Shown here: positions 8,927 through 19,180 of the stretch, piece after piece
Layout of the letters: each line of letters opens with the position of its first letter
How positions within the stretch are numbered: position 1 is the first letter of the stretch
Assembly: GCA_047605445.1 (NCBI GenBank)
Contig: JASGFP010000066.1
Location: forward strand, 1-23,024
DNA length: 23,024 bases
Source: JAJXWB01 sp047605445
GTDB taxonomy: Bacteria; Pseudomonadota; Alphaproteobacteria; Rhizobiales; Beijerinckiaceae
Direction of reading: 5' to 3'
Position numbers and translations under genes: made by a program
Notes under the pieces: generated by a model
Told to the model about the DNA's origin: nothing
What the model saw: the letters and a program-made list of their open reading frames with translations, nothing else
Database searches by the model: none

Positions 8927-10651
8927 ATGACTCCCGACCAGGCTTTCGCGGAAATGGTGGCGCAAGGCGACATCGCGCCCGACAAGCTCAATGAATGCGC
9001 CGCGCGCACGCCCGACAAGGTATTCATTCACTATGGCGAGGACGGCGTGAAACTCACCTTCGCGCAATTCGCCGACATGACCGACCGCTTCGCCGGCGGC
9101 CTGCTGGCGTCCGGCGTGAAGCCCGGCGATTCCGTCAGCGTGCTCACGCGCAATTCGCTCATCAGCGCCATCGCCATGTTCGGCATCTGGCGTGCGGGCT
9201 GCCTGTTCGCGCCGATCAACTTCAACTTCAAGGGGCCGCAACTCTCCTATCAGCTTGCGGACACCAAGCCCTCAGCGCTTGTCACCGATCCATCCTTTGT
9301 CGAAATTCTCACGGAGATCGGCGCGGAGGCCTGCCCGCCGCGCCTCGTGATCCATACGCCGAAACCGGGCGATCACGATCATACCGGGGCTGTCTTTCCG
9401 CCGGGCTTCCATCAAGCCGTTCCGCTCGACTTCGCCGCGCTGTGCGCGCATCCCGACAAGGCGCCGCCGATCTCGCCCGGCCCGTTCGATCTCGCCAATA
9501 TCGTCTACACATCCGGCACGACCGGGCCATCGAAGGGCGTGCTGCAGAATTTCCGCTGGATCAACCAGTACACGTTCTACCTGCGCGCCTTCGCGAGCGA
9601 GAACGACGTGATCTATTGCGACCTGCCGCTCTACCATGTCGGCGGCGCCTTCGCCCTGCTCGTGCGCGCGGTGTGGCGCGGCAACACGGTCGGGTTGTGG
9701 GATCGCTTCTCGCCGACGCAATTCTGGGAGCGGATCGCGGAAGTCGGCGCCAGTTACGCCATCTTGCTCGACGTGATGACGCCCTGGCTGCTCGGCGCGC
9801 CGGCGCGCGACGACGATCGCGCCAACACTTTGTCGATGGTCCACATGCAGCCGTTGCCGCCGAACCATCATGAAGTGGCAAGCCGGTTCGGGATCAATTT
9901 TGTCACGGCGGGATTCGGGCAGACGGAATCCGGCAATCCCTTCGTCGGCGTGATCGACGAACTCGGCGAGGAAGAAGGCGTGCCGGGGGCTATGCGCAAG
10001 AGCCACTCCAAGCCCGCAGTCCGCGCGCTGTGCGAAAGACTCGGCGTGCTCCTGGTCGATGGCGCGACGAAGCTGCCGACGGGTTTCATGGGTCGCCCTT
10101 CGCCATTGCTGGAAGTTGCGATCCTCGACGAAGACGACAACAAATGCGCGCCGGGCGTCGTCGGCCAGCTCGGCATCCGTCCACGCTTTCCGGGCCTGCT
10201 TCTGCAGGAATATTTCCGCAAGCCTGAGGCGACGCTCAAGACGTTCCGCAACCTGTGGTTCCACACCGGCGACGCCTGCGCGGAAATGCCGGATGGCTCC
10301 GGCGTCTATCGCTTCGTCGACCGCATGGGCGGATTCTTCCGTGTACGCGGCGAGAATGTGTCGTCGTTCGAAGTGGAGGCGCTCATCTCGCGCCACGCGA
10401 AAGTGCAGGCGACGGCGGCCTTGCCGATACCGGCGGCGGAAGGATCGGAAGACGACATCGTCGCCTTCGTGCAGCCGGTCGCGGGCGAGAATCCGAGCGA
10501 GGACGAAATCCGCGAACACGCCCGCGCGGTCATGCCGCGCTACATGATCCCGAAACACATCCGCTTCGTCGAGGCGCTGCCGGTGACGCCGACGAACAAG
10601 GTGGAGAAATACAAACTCAAGCAGCAGATCGCGAAGGAATTGGGATTGTAA
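8927..10651 (+). CDS. AMP-dependent acyl-CoA ligase, CaiC-like (ANL superfamily)
   Basis: The family activates a carboxylic acid with ATP to an acyl-AMP and then forms the CoA thioester. The 574 residues carry the P-loop YTSGTTGPSKG (194-204), the aromatic/A5 motif GFGQTESGNP, the TGD of A7, the A8 hinge VDRMGGFFRVRGENVSSFEV, and the C-terminal catalytic lysine K558 in TPTNKVEKYKLK. The usual glycine before that lysine (TGK) is Asn here. The layout resembles crotonobetaine/carnitine-CoA ligases and other medium or short-chain acid ligases, but the substrate pocket cannot be assigned. ATG 8927 has TAGGAG 6 bases upstream. It is the last gene of the CoA-transferase/importer operon, so it probably activates the imported compound or supplies the CoA donor for the transferase. 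An inverted repeat begins 3 bases after the stop. Confidence 0.88.
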   Translation: MTPDQAFAEMVAQGDIAPDKLNECAARTPDKVFIHYGEDGVKLTFAQFADMTDRFAGGLLASGVKPGDSVSVLTRNSLISAIAMFGIWRAGCLFAPINFNFKGPQLSYQLADTKPSALVTDPSFVEILTEIGAEACPPRLVIHTPKPGDHDHTGAVFPPGFHQAVPLDFAALCAHPDKAPPISPGPFDLANIVYTSGTTGPSKGVLQNFRWINQYTFYLRAFASENDVIYCDLPLYHVGGAFALLVRAVWRGNTVGLWDRFSPTQFWERIAEVGASYAILLDVMTPWLLGAPARDDDRANTLSMVHMQPLPPNHHEVASRFGINFVTAGFGQTESGNPFVGVIDELGEEEGVPGAMRKSHSKPAVRALCERLGVLLVDGATKLPTGFMGRPSPLLEVAILDEDDNKCAPGVVGQLGIRPRFPGLLLQEYFRKPEATLKTFRNLWFHTGDACAEMPDGSGVYRFVDRMGGFFRVRGENVSSFEVEALISRHAKVQATAALPIPAAEGSEDDIVAFVQPVAGENPSEDEIREHARAVMPRYMIPKHIRFVEALPVTPTNKVEKYKLKQQIAKELGL

Positions 10652-10654
10652 CGC

Positions 10655-10713
10655 TGGACCGCGAACTTCAGGCTCGCCTTCTGCAAATTGCGAGCCTGAA
10701 GGCTCGCGGTCCA
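10655..10713. repeat. Long inverted repeat filling a convergent gene junction (copy 1)
   Basis: The left arm (10655-10677) begins TGGACCGCGA and ends TTCAGGCTCGC. The right arm (10690-10713) begins GCGAGCCTGAAG and ends CTCGCGGTCCA. They pair over about 23 bp with one mismatch and one unpaired base around a 12-nt loop. The reverse complement of the right arm is identical over 24 nt to the left arm of the element at 18636-18699, so the two belong to one dispersed family. It begins 3 bp after one stop codon and ends 5 bp before the opposing one. No T-tract is present. It may act as a two-way terminator or mRNA 3'-end stabiliser. Confidence 0.85.
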
Positions 10714-10718
10714 TATCG

Positions 10719-12419
10719 TCACAACAGCTTCGCCAGTTCCTCTTTCTTCACCTTGCCCGTCGCGGTCATCGGCAATTCGCTGGCGATCCTGATCTCGGGC
10801 ACTTTGTAGACCGCCATGTTCGCCTTGCACCAGGCGGCGATTTCATCCGCGCTCGTCGTCGCGCGCGCGGCTTCGTGCACCAGCACGAAGGCGACGGGAA
10901 CCTGGCCGCGGTCCGCGTCCGGCCGGCCGATGACTCCGGAGCCGACGATGGCGGGATGCTGACCGAGCATCGCCTCGATCTCGGCGGGAAAGACGCTCAT
11001 GCCCTTCACTTTCAGCATTTCCTTGCGGCGACCGAGGAAGTGGATGAAGCCCTGCGCGTCGATCAGCCCGATGTCGCCGGTATGCAGCCAACCGTCGCGC
11101 AGGCTTTCGGCCGTCGCCTCCGGCTTGTTCCAATAGCTCTTGAGCAACGAGGGCGAGCGCACGCACAGTTCGCCTTCCTCGTCCAGCGGCTTCAGCGCGC
11201 CGGTCTCGAAATCGCAGATCTTGAATTCCGTGCCGGGCACGGGCAGGCCGACGAAGATCGGCTGCGATTTCAGGTCGGCGTCTTCATCCTGCATGCCCGT
11301 CGTGAACGTGTCGCAGGTGTGCGTCTCCGTCATGCCCCAGGCGGCCTCGATCATGGTCGCGCCGGTCAGCGCGCGCCAGCGCTCGCGATAGGGAATGTTG
11401 AGCTTCTTGACGAAAGAGGAGCAGCGCACCTGCTCGAGCGAACGCAGGTCGAACTCTCCAACGCGCGAATGCTCCATGACCTCCACGGCATTGTCGACGA
11501 GCAGGCTCGCGACCGTCACGCGATAGCGCTGCACGGCGGCCATGAAGGCGACCGCGTCCCAGCGCGCGAGCAGGACGTAGGTCGCCCCCGCAAAGACGGG
11601 AAAAATAACGCCCATATCCTCGCCGGCGATCCAGAACACAGGATAAAAATTTATGCCGACGTCGTCGGGCTTCAGATCGATGCCGATGTTGCAGGTGGTG
11701 GCCGCCGTATAGACCATGTCGCGCTGGGTATGCACGCAGCCCTTGGGCATGCCGGTCGTGCCGCCGGTGTAGTTGAGCGCCGCGACATCGTCGAGGCCGA
11801 CATCCACCTGCGGCGGTTTCGAGGTTACGGCGGCGAGTGCGGGCAGAAAGTCTATGGCGCCTGCACATGCGACCGGCGACGCATCGAGACCGGCCGGCAG
11901 CGGGATGGTCGGCGCGTCCGGCAGCATGGCGCCCATAGAGGTGACGAGGATCGTGTCGATCTTCGTCTGGCCTTGCACCTCTTTCACCAGAGGAAACAGC
12001 GTATCGAGCGCGACGATGATCTTCGCGCCGGTGTCGTTCAGTTCGTAGATCAGCTCGTGGCCCTTGAAGAGCGGGTTCACGGGGACGTGGATCGCGCCGA
12101 TCTTCAGAATACCGAAGAAGGCAATGTGGAATTGCGGGCAATTGGCCATGAAAACGGCGACACAATCGCCTTTGCGCACGCCATGGTCGTGCAGCCAGGC
12201 GGCGAAGGCGTCGGAGAGTCGATCGAGTTCGCCGAACGTCACCTGCCGGCCATAGTAGATCAGCGAGGCCTTGTCCGGCGTGCGACGCGCCCATTCGCCG
12301 AGATAATCCGTCAGCGGGCGTTCGCCGAGCGGATAGACCGGCTCTCGCGAAATGTCGTTCGGCCAGTTCGTGCGCCACAGCGCGCGCAGGTTCTCAAGAT
12401 AGCGGGCTTCCTCGTTCAT
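10719..12419 (-). CDS. AMP-dependent acyl-CoA ligase, fatty acid-type (ANL superfamily)
   Basis: This second ATP-dependent acyl-CoA ligase is distinct in sequence from the one encoded just across the junction. It has 566 residues, with P-loop YTGGTTGMPKG (217-227), the A5 motif AAWGMTETHTCD, WLHTGDIG, the hinge LGRRKEMLKVKGMSVFPAEI, and the standard catalytic lysine K556 in TATGKVKKEEL. All key motifs are intact. It resembles medium or long-chain fatty acid ligases more than CaiC. The start is ATG at 12419; GGAGAGG lies 4 bases upstream on the minus strand. It is divergent from the single-chain acyl-CoA carboxylase gene, with 121 bp between starts, so the two may share regulation and act in sequence: ligase makes an acyl-CoA, carboxylase carboxylates it. 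That link is inferred from position only. Confidence 0.88.
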   Translation of the reverse strand: MNEEARYLENLRALWRTNWPNDISREPVYPLGERPLTDYLGEWARRTPDKASLIYYGRQVTFGELDRLSDAFAAWLHDHGVRKGDCVAVFMANCPQFHIAFFGILKIGAIHVPVNPLFKGHELIYELNDTGAKIIVALDTLFPLVKEVQGQTKIDTILVTSMGAMLPDAPTIPLPAGLDASPVACAGAIDFLPALAAVTSKPPQVDVGLDDVAALNYTGGTTGMPKGCVHTQRDMVYTAATTCNIGIDLKPDDVGINFYPVFWIAGEDMGVIFPVFAGATYVLLARWDAVAFMAAVQRYRVTVASLLVDNAVEVMEHSRVGEFDLRSLEQVRCSSFVKKLNIPYRERWRALTGATMIEAAWGMTETHTCDTFTTGMQDEDADLKSQPIFVGLPVPGTEFKICDFETGALKPLDEEGELCVRSPSLLKSYWNKPEATAESLRDGWLHTGDIGLIDAQGFIHFLGRRKEMLKVKGMSVFPAEIEAMLGQHPAIVGSGVIGRPDADRGQVPVAFVLVHEAARATTSADEIAAWCKANMAVYKVPEIRIASELPMTATGKVKKEELAKLL

Positions 12420-12540
12420 CGGGCCTCTCCGGGCGTTTCCTCGTGCGAAAGATTAGGCCCACGCATGCGTCAGGTCGACTCGACGCGACCGGAATCAGGG
12501 GGCAAAATCGTCGGACACAAGAGAGAGAAACGCCAAAACA
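12420..12540. promoter_or_regulatory. Divergent intergenic region with a small palindrome
   Basis: These 121 bp separate the starts of the minus-strand ligase and the plus-strand carboxylase and must hold both promoters or their ends. GTCGA-C-TCGAC (12474-12484) is a short palindrome, flanked by the wider match GGTCG (12473-12477) and CGACC (12486-12490). Its place midway between the genes suits an operator, but no regulator is encoded nearby. GAGAGAG about 15 bases before 12541 is the only candidate ribosome binding site for the carboxylase. I see no confident -35/-10 pairs. Confidence 0.35.
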
Positions 12541-15843
<3,303 letters not shown>

Positions 15844-15850
15844 AACAGAA

Positions 15851-15878
15851 AAAGCCCGCGGCGCGAACCGCGGGCTTT
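15851..15878. terminator. Bidirectional intrinsic terminator
   Basis: AAAGCCCGCGG (15851-15861) pairs perfectly with CCGCGGGCTTT (15868-15878) around CGCGAA. An A-run (15847-15853, interrupted by one G-free stretch only at its edge) lies on the left and TTT on the right. It sits between the convergent carboxylase (stop 15841-15843) and DUF3597 (stop 15901-15903) genes and can serve both strands. Confidence 0.85.
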
Positions 15879-15900
15879 CCCTAAAGCGAAACGAAAATGA

Positions 15901-16278
15901 TCAATGCTTGCCGATGTTGTCCGGCAGCTTGCCGCCGTTGGCGGCTATCATTTCCATCATTTTCTTGTGCAGCCAGATGTTCATGCTGGCGCTGTCGGAT
16001 GTGTCGCCCTCGTAGTGCAATTCCTTGGCGAGTTCCTTGCGCGCGGTGAGGCTGGAGTCGAGCCCCAGCGCCTTCATCATGTCGACGATCGACACGCGCC
16101 AGTTCAGTTCCTGGCCCGACTTGGAGACAAGCCCGTCGAGTATGGACGCCACGTCGACAGACCCTGCAGGCGCGATCGGGGCGGCGGGAGCCGCGCCGGG
16201 CGCCGCAGGCTTCGCCTCCTCGGCCGCAGCCGGAGTGACGCCAAAGATCTTGCTCATGATGGAGCCGAAAAAGCCCAT
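15901..16278 (-). CDS. DUF3597 family protein
   Basis: The protein is small (125 residues) and of unknown function. It starts MGFFGSIMSKIFGV, an amphipathic segment typical of the family. An Ala/Pro-rich linker (about residues 15-38) follows, then the conserved domain with VDVASILDGLVSKSGQELNW, SIVDMMKALGLDSSLTARKE, LAKELHYEGD and MNIWLHKKMMEMIAANGGKL. The domain, from memory, is the DUF3597 family; some members are linked to LysM-like cell-envelope proteins, but nothing here shows a cell-wall role. There is no signal peptide or membrane helix. AGGAG lies 8 bases upstream of the ATG on the minus strand. It is preceded by a 223-bp gap with three hairpins, so it is probably its own transcription unit. 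Confidence 0.8.
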   Translation of the reverse strand: MGFFGSIMSKIFGVTPAAAEEAKPAAPGAAPAAPIAPAGSVDVASILDGLVSKSGQELNWRVSIVDMMKALGLDSSLTARKELAKELHYEGDTSDSASMNIWLHKKMMEMIAANGGKLPDNIGKH

Positions 16279-16336
16279 GAATAACTCCTGTGTCGGCGTC
16301 GCCTACCGAAATGGCGGCCACGCTCCAAGTCATTTA

Positions 16337-16433
16337 ACGCCCGCTGGCGGGCGTCGTTCCAAATGGCCTCCGTCGACCGAACCGGAGGCGGGGCAGATGA
16401 TCGTCGTCACGCCTTTTCGTTGCAAGCGAAAAG
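16337..16433. other. Three successive hairpins in the gap between DUF3597 and the PPTase gene
   Basis: The 223-bp gap 16279-16501 holds three perfect inverted repeats. ACGCCCGC/GCGGGCGT lies at 16337-16354, GCCTCCG/CGGAGGC at 16366-16389 (10-nt loop), and CTTTTCG/CGAAAAG at 16413-16433 (7-nt loop). Read on the minus strand, they follow the phosphopantetheinyl transferase stop and precede the DUF3597 start. They may be a terminator followed by a structured leader. None has a clear U-tract. Confidence 0.45.
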
Positions 16434-16501
16434 TCGCCGGCCGACCCACAGCAGCTAATGGCGGCGCGCTACGAAGCAAGTGCCGGAAGTAACCGCCGCA
16501 C

Positions 16502-17158
16502 TCAGCCCGGCAGAACCAAGCACGCCAGAATGACGGGCCGACGACCGACGACAAGCCGCGCCCCGCGCGCAAGCGCCGTGCGGACCGACCGGCCACAATC
16601 CATCACCGCGTAGTCGGCGGTCGCGGCGGCGGCGGAGGGCGGCAGCCGGATCTCGATGTCGGAGGGTTCGCGCGCGAGGCCTGTTCCCAACGCCTTCACA
16701 TAAGCCTCCTTGGCCGTCCAGATGCGCAGGAAGATTTCGTGCGCGCTTTCGCCTGCCCGCGTCAGCGCCGCGCGTTCGGCGGCATGCAGCACGTTGAGCG
16801 GCGGATCGAACCGGGCCGCCACCGTTTCGATGTCGAGGCCCACGGCGTGATCGGCGGCGGCGGCGGCGACCAGCCCGTCCCGGCCGGACATGGAGATGCG
16901 CAGGCCGCGCTGCGGCGCCGCAACATGCGGCGCGCCGTCGGCGTCGTGGACGATGGCGACGTCGCTTTCCGCGCAGGCCGCGCGGCCCGCGATCAGGCGA
17001 CGCGAGAGCGCGGCGCGGGCCGGCGAGAGGTCGCGCGCGGGCGCGTCGAGCGGCGCGACGAAAATTTCGACGCGCCCGCCGGGATAGTCGAATGAAAGGC
17101 CAACCGGCTTGATCGGCGTTCTCCTGCGGCGGCAGCCATGCCGGTCGCGGTCTAGCAT
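16502..17158 (-). CDS. 4'-phosphopantetheinyl transferase, Sfp/HetI type
   Basis: The family transfers the phosphopantetheine arm of CoA to a serine of acyl or peptidyl carrier proteins. From ATG at 17158 it has 218 residues, a normal size for the Sfp class. The two magnesium/CoA-binding motifs are present: VGLDIE (106-111) and IWTAKEAYVKALG, with W147, K150, E151 and K155. The SHS element usual before the first motif reads SMSGRDG here, so the common histidine is absent. The longer open frame to 17329 runs through the divergent azlC gene and lacks homology. No ribosome binding site precedes ATG 17158; AGGAG occurs further inside (about 17123-17127) but is not followed by an accepted in-frame start, so the true N-terminus is uncertain. 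No polyketide, peptide or carrier-protein gene is visible here, so its partner lies elsewhere. Confidence 0.82.
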   Translation of the reverse strand: MLDRDRHGCRRRRTPIKPVGLSFDYPGGRVEIFVAPLDAPARDLSPARAALSRRLIAGRAACAESDVAIVHDADGAPHVAAPQRGLRISMSGRDGLVAAAAADHAVGLDIETVAARFDPPLNVLHAAERAALTRAGESAHEIFLRIWTAKEAYVKALGTGLAREPSDIEIRLPPSAAAATADYAVMDCGRSVRTALARGARLVVGRRPVILACLVLPG

Positions 17159-17187
17159 GGCAGTGCGCGCCGCGCGAAGATGGCGCC

Positions 17188-17916
17188 ATGACGAATCCCG
17201 CGAGGCCCGAACCCGCATCGCAAACCCGGCCTTACGCCAGCCGGGCGGGCATGTGGCGCGGTATGATGGAATCCCTGCCCTTCCAGCCGGGCGCGCTGAT
17301 CTTCGGCCTCGCCGTCGGCGCGGCGGCAAGCCAGAAGGGGCTGACCTTCGCCGAGGCGATCGGCCAGAGCGCGATCGTCTACGCCGGCGCCTCGCAGATG
17401 CTGACGCTGCAGATATGGACGCCCGTGTGGACGCTGAGCGCGCTCTTGGCCGCGGTCGGCGTGACGGCGGCGGTCAACGCGCGGTTCCTGCTGATGAGCG
17501 CGACCTTCCGGCCGTGGATCGAGGGGCTCGACCGGCGGCTTACCTATTTCAGCCTGCTGTTTCTCACCGACGCCTCCTTCGCCATAGGCGCGCGGCATCA
17601 CGCAGCCGGCGGGCGCGACCACGGGCCGGTGATCGGCGCGGCCATACCGCTCTATGTCGGTTGGGTTCTGACCACCGCCATCGGCTTCGTCGCCGGCGCG
17701 CTGGTCGTCCATCCCGAGCGCTACGGGCTCGATCTCGTGCTGCCGATCGTCTTTGCGACGCTGACCGTTCCGATGGTCCGGCGGACGAAACGCTTCGCGC
17801 CGCTGGTCATCGCCGGGCTCGCGGCGATCATCGTCTCGCTGTTTTCGCCCGGCTGGTTCATCGTCGCGGGCGCGCTCGCCGGCGCGCTGTCGGCCGCATT
17901 GATCGACGAGGCGTGA
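17188..17916 (+). CDS. azlC: AzlC family branched-chain amino acid exporter, large subunit
   Basis: AzlC and AzlD together export branched-chain amino acids or related compounds across the inner membrane. This 242-residue protein has a hydrophilic N-terminus of about 25 residues, then family segments: LPFQPGALIFGLAVGAAASQ, IVYAGASQMLTLQIW, VTAAVNARFLLMSATFRPWI, FLTDASFAIG, and several C-terminal hydrophobic helices. The YAGASQ and NARFLLMS elements are strong AzlC marks. Its start is 29 bp from the divergent phosphopantetheinyl transferase start. The stop overlaps the azlD start by one base (TGATG), so the pair is coupled. No azlB-type regulator is present. Confidence 0.9.
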   Translation: MTNPARPEPASQTRPYASRAGMWRGMMESLPFQPGALIFGLAVGAAASQKGLTFAEAIGQSAIVYAGASQMLTLQIWTPVWTLSALLAAVGVTAAVNARFLLMSATFRPWIEGLDRRLTYFSLLFLTDASFAIGARHHAAGGRDHGPVIGAAIPLYVGWVLTTAIGFVAGALVVHPERYGLDLVLPIVFATLTVPMVRRTKRFAPLVIAGLAAIIVSLFSPGWFIVAGALAGALSAALIDEA

Positions 17917-18221
17917 TGCACTGGTCCATCGGTCCCTGGACGGTCATTTTCGCGACCGCGCTGGTCACGATCCTTCTGCGCCTCGGCGGTTACTGGATCA
18001 TGGCGCGTGTGCCGATGACCGCGCGCGTGCGGCGCGGACTGGAAGCGCTGCCGGCGTCGATCTTCATCGCCACGGTCGCGCCGATCGCGCTGAAGGCCGG
18101 CGTCGCGGGGGTGGCGGCGGTCGCAGCGGCGGCGCTCGTGATGTTTTATACGCGCCGCGAATTGCCGGCGCTGGCGGCGGGGTTCGCGACGGCGGCGGGT
18201 TTGCGGGCGATGGGGATGTGA
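17916..18221 (+). CDS. azlD: AzlD family branched-chain amino acid exporter, small subunit
   Basis: This 101-residue hydrophobic partner of AzlC has about three to four membrane segments. Family features are TALVTILLRLGGYWIMARVP, RRGLEALPASIFIATVAPIA and a C-terminal MFYTRRELPALAAGFATAAG. The ATG overlaps the azlC TGA. It is followed after 14 bp by the small cupin gene with a strong ribosome binding site, so the three may be one transcript. Confidence 0.88.
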   Translation: MHWSIGPWTVIFATALVTILLRLGGYWIMARVPMTARVRRGLEALPASIFIATVAPIALKAGVAGVAAVAAAALVMFYTRRELPALAAGFATAAGLRAMGM

Positions 18222-18235
18222 GAAGGAGGTAAGAC

Positions 18236-18631
18236 ATGAAGATCGAACGCGTGGGATCGCGGCCTTCGGATTCCGGATCGGGCGAATATTTCACCGGCAA
18301 GGTCCGCATCGACCCCCTGATAAACGCGCCCGATCCCGCACGCGTCGCCTGCGTGCGCGTGACATTCGAGGCCAGCGCCCGCACCGCCTGGCACACGCAT
18401 CCGCTCGGACAGACGCTGATCGTCACCGACGGCTGCGGCTGGGCGCAGCGCGAGGGCGGACCTGTGGAGGAAATCCGGCCCGGCGACGTCATCTGGTTCG
18501 CGCCTGGCGAAAAGCACTGGCACGGCGCGGCGCAGACGACAGCCATGACGCATATCGCCATTCAGGAGCGGCTGGACGGCAAGGCCGTCGACTGGCTCGA
18601 GCAGGTGAGCGACGCGCAATACCGGAAGTGA
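18236..18631 (+). CDS. Small cupin-domain protein
   Basis: This is a single-domain cupin of 131 residues. Cupin motif 1 gives the metal ligands in AWHTHPLGQTLIVTDGCGWAQ, with H-x-H and a downstream Gln in place of the common Glu. Motif 2 gives the last His in IRPGDVIWFAPGEKHWHGAA. It resembles the small quercetinase-like or carboxymuconolactone-linked cupins often seen next to redox or aromatic catabolism genes, but its reaction cannot be stated. The AAGGAGGT Shine-Dalgarno (18223-18230), 5 bases before ATG, is the strongest in the window. It lies 14 bp after azlD, and a long inverted repeat starts 4 bp after its stop. Confidence 0.85.
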   Translation: MKIERVGSRPSDSGSGEYFTGKVRIDPLINAPDPARVACVRVTFEASARTAWHTHPLGQTLIVTDGCGWAQREGGPVEEIRPGDVIWFAPGEKHWHGAAQTTAMTHIAIQERLDGKAVDWLEQVSDAQYRK

Positions 18632-18635
18632 TTTC

Positions 18636-18699
18636 TGGACCGCGAGCCTTCAGGCTCGCCCGGCGCGTGTTGTTCGGGCGAGCCTGACGCTCGCGGTCC
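18636..18699. repeat. Long inverted repeat filling a convergent gene junction (copy 2)
   Basis: The left arm (18636-18662) starts TGGACCGCGAGCC and ends GGCTCGCCCG. The right arm (18675-18699) starts CGGGCGAGCCTGACG and ends CTCGCGGTCC. About 25 bp pair, with one mismatch and one bulge, around a 12-nt loop. The first 24 nt of the left arm are identical to the complement of the right arm of the element at 10655-10713. It starts 4 bp after the cupin stop and ends 5 bp before the phosphatase stop. It lacks a T-tract. Confidence 0.85.
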
Positions 18700-18704
18700 C
18701 GCGC

Positions 18705-19142
18705 TCACGCGGTTGGCGAGAGCAGCGCCGTGATTCGCTTCTTCAATCCGTCGCGCACGCTGCGGTAAGCGTCGAGCATCTGCTCGCGCGAGCCCTGCAC
18801 GGCGGTGGGGTCCACCGTCGGCCAGTAGACGACGTCGACGGCCAGCGTTCGTGTGAATTCCAGCGCCTTGTGGTGGGCTTCGGGCGAGAGCGAGACGATG
18901 AGGTCGAAGCTCGAATCCTCGAGATCCTCGAACGTGTGCGGTTTGAACTTCTGGATGTCGATGCCGATATCGTCCATCGCGGCGACGGCGAAGGGGTCGA
19001 GTTCGCCCTCCTTGACGCCGGCCGAGGCGAAATAGATCTCGCGGCCGTAGTAATAGCGCGCGATCGCCTCGGCCATCGGCGAACGCACGGCGTTGAAGGT
19101 GCAGCAGAACAGAATGGATTGCGGGCGGCGGCCGCTCTCCAT
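18705..19142 (-). CDS. Low-molecular-weight phosphotyrosine phosphatase family protein (ArsC-like fold)
   Basis: The family includes protein-tyrosine phosphatases and thioredoxin-linked arsenate reductases. The 145 residues carry the P-loop C14-TFNAV-R20-S, fitting C-X5-R, and the general-acid Asp111 in TVDPTAV. The fold order (ILFCCTFNAVRSPMAEA, FASAGVKEG, FDLIVSLSPEAHHKALEF) is that of LMW phosphatases. The extra cysteines that arsenate reductases use for their disulfide relay are not seen; only Cys13 and Cys14 occur. A phosphatase-like role is therefore likelier than arsenate reduction. It is the last gene of the minus-strand cluster, 38 bp after UPF0262. In many Alphaproteobacteria the next gene is infA; here the opposing cupin gene is found. 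Confidence 0.85.
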   Translation of the reverse strand: MESGRRPQSILFCCTFNAVRSPMAEAIARYYYGREIYFASAGVKEGELDPFAVAAMDDIGIDIQKFKPHTFEDLEDSSFDLIVSLSPEAHHKALEFTRTLAVDVVYWPTVDPTAVQGSREQMLDAYRSVRDGLKKRITALLSPTA

Positions 19143-19180
19143 CGTCAGCCTCCCGGCGCTTCAGCGCGGCGCGGCACGCC

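Noticed and set aside
16502..17158. Natural-product gene cluster suggested by the phosphopantetheinyl transferase
   Set aside because: No carrier protein, polyketide synthase or peptide synthetase gene is present; the two adenylating enzymes lack carrier domains and are acyl-CoA ligases.
18705..19142. Arsenate reductase as the function of the LMW phosphatase-like protein
   Set aside because: It lacks the downstream cysteines of the arsenate reductase relay and there are no other ars genes nearby.
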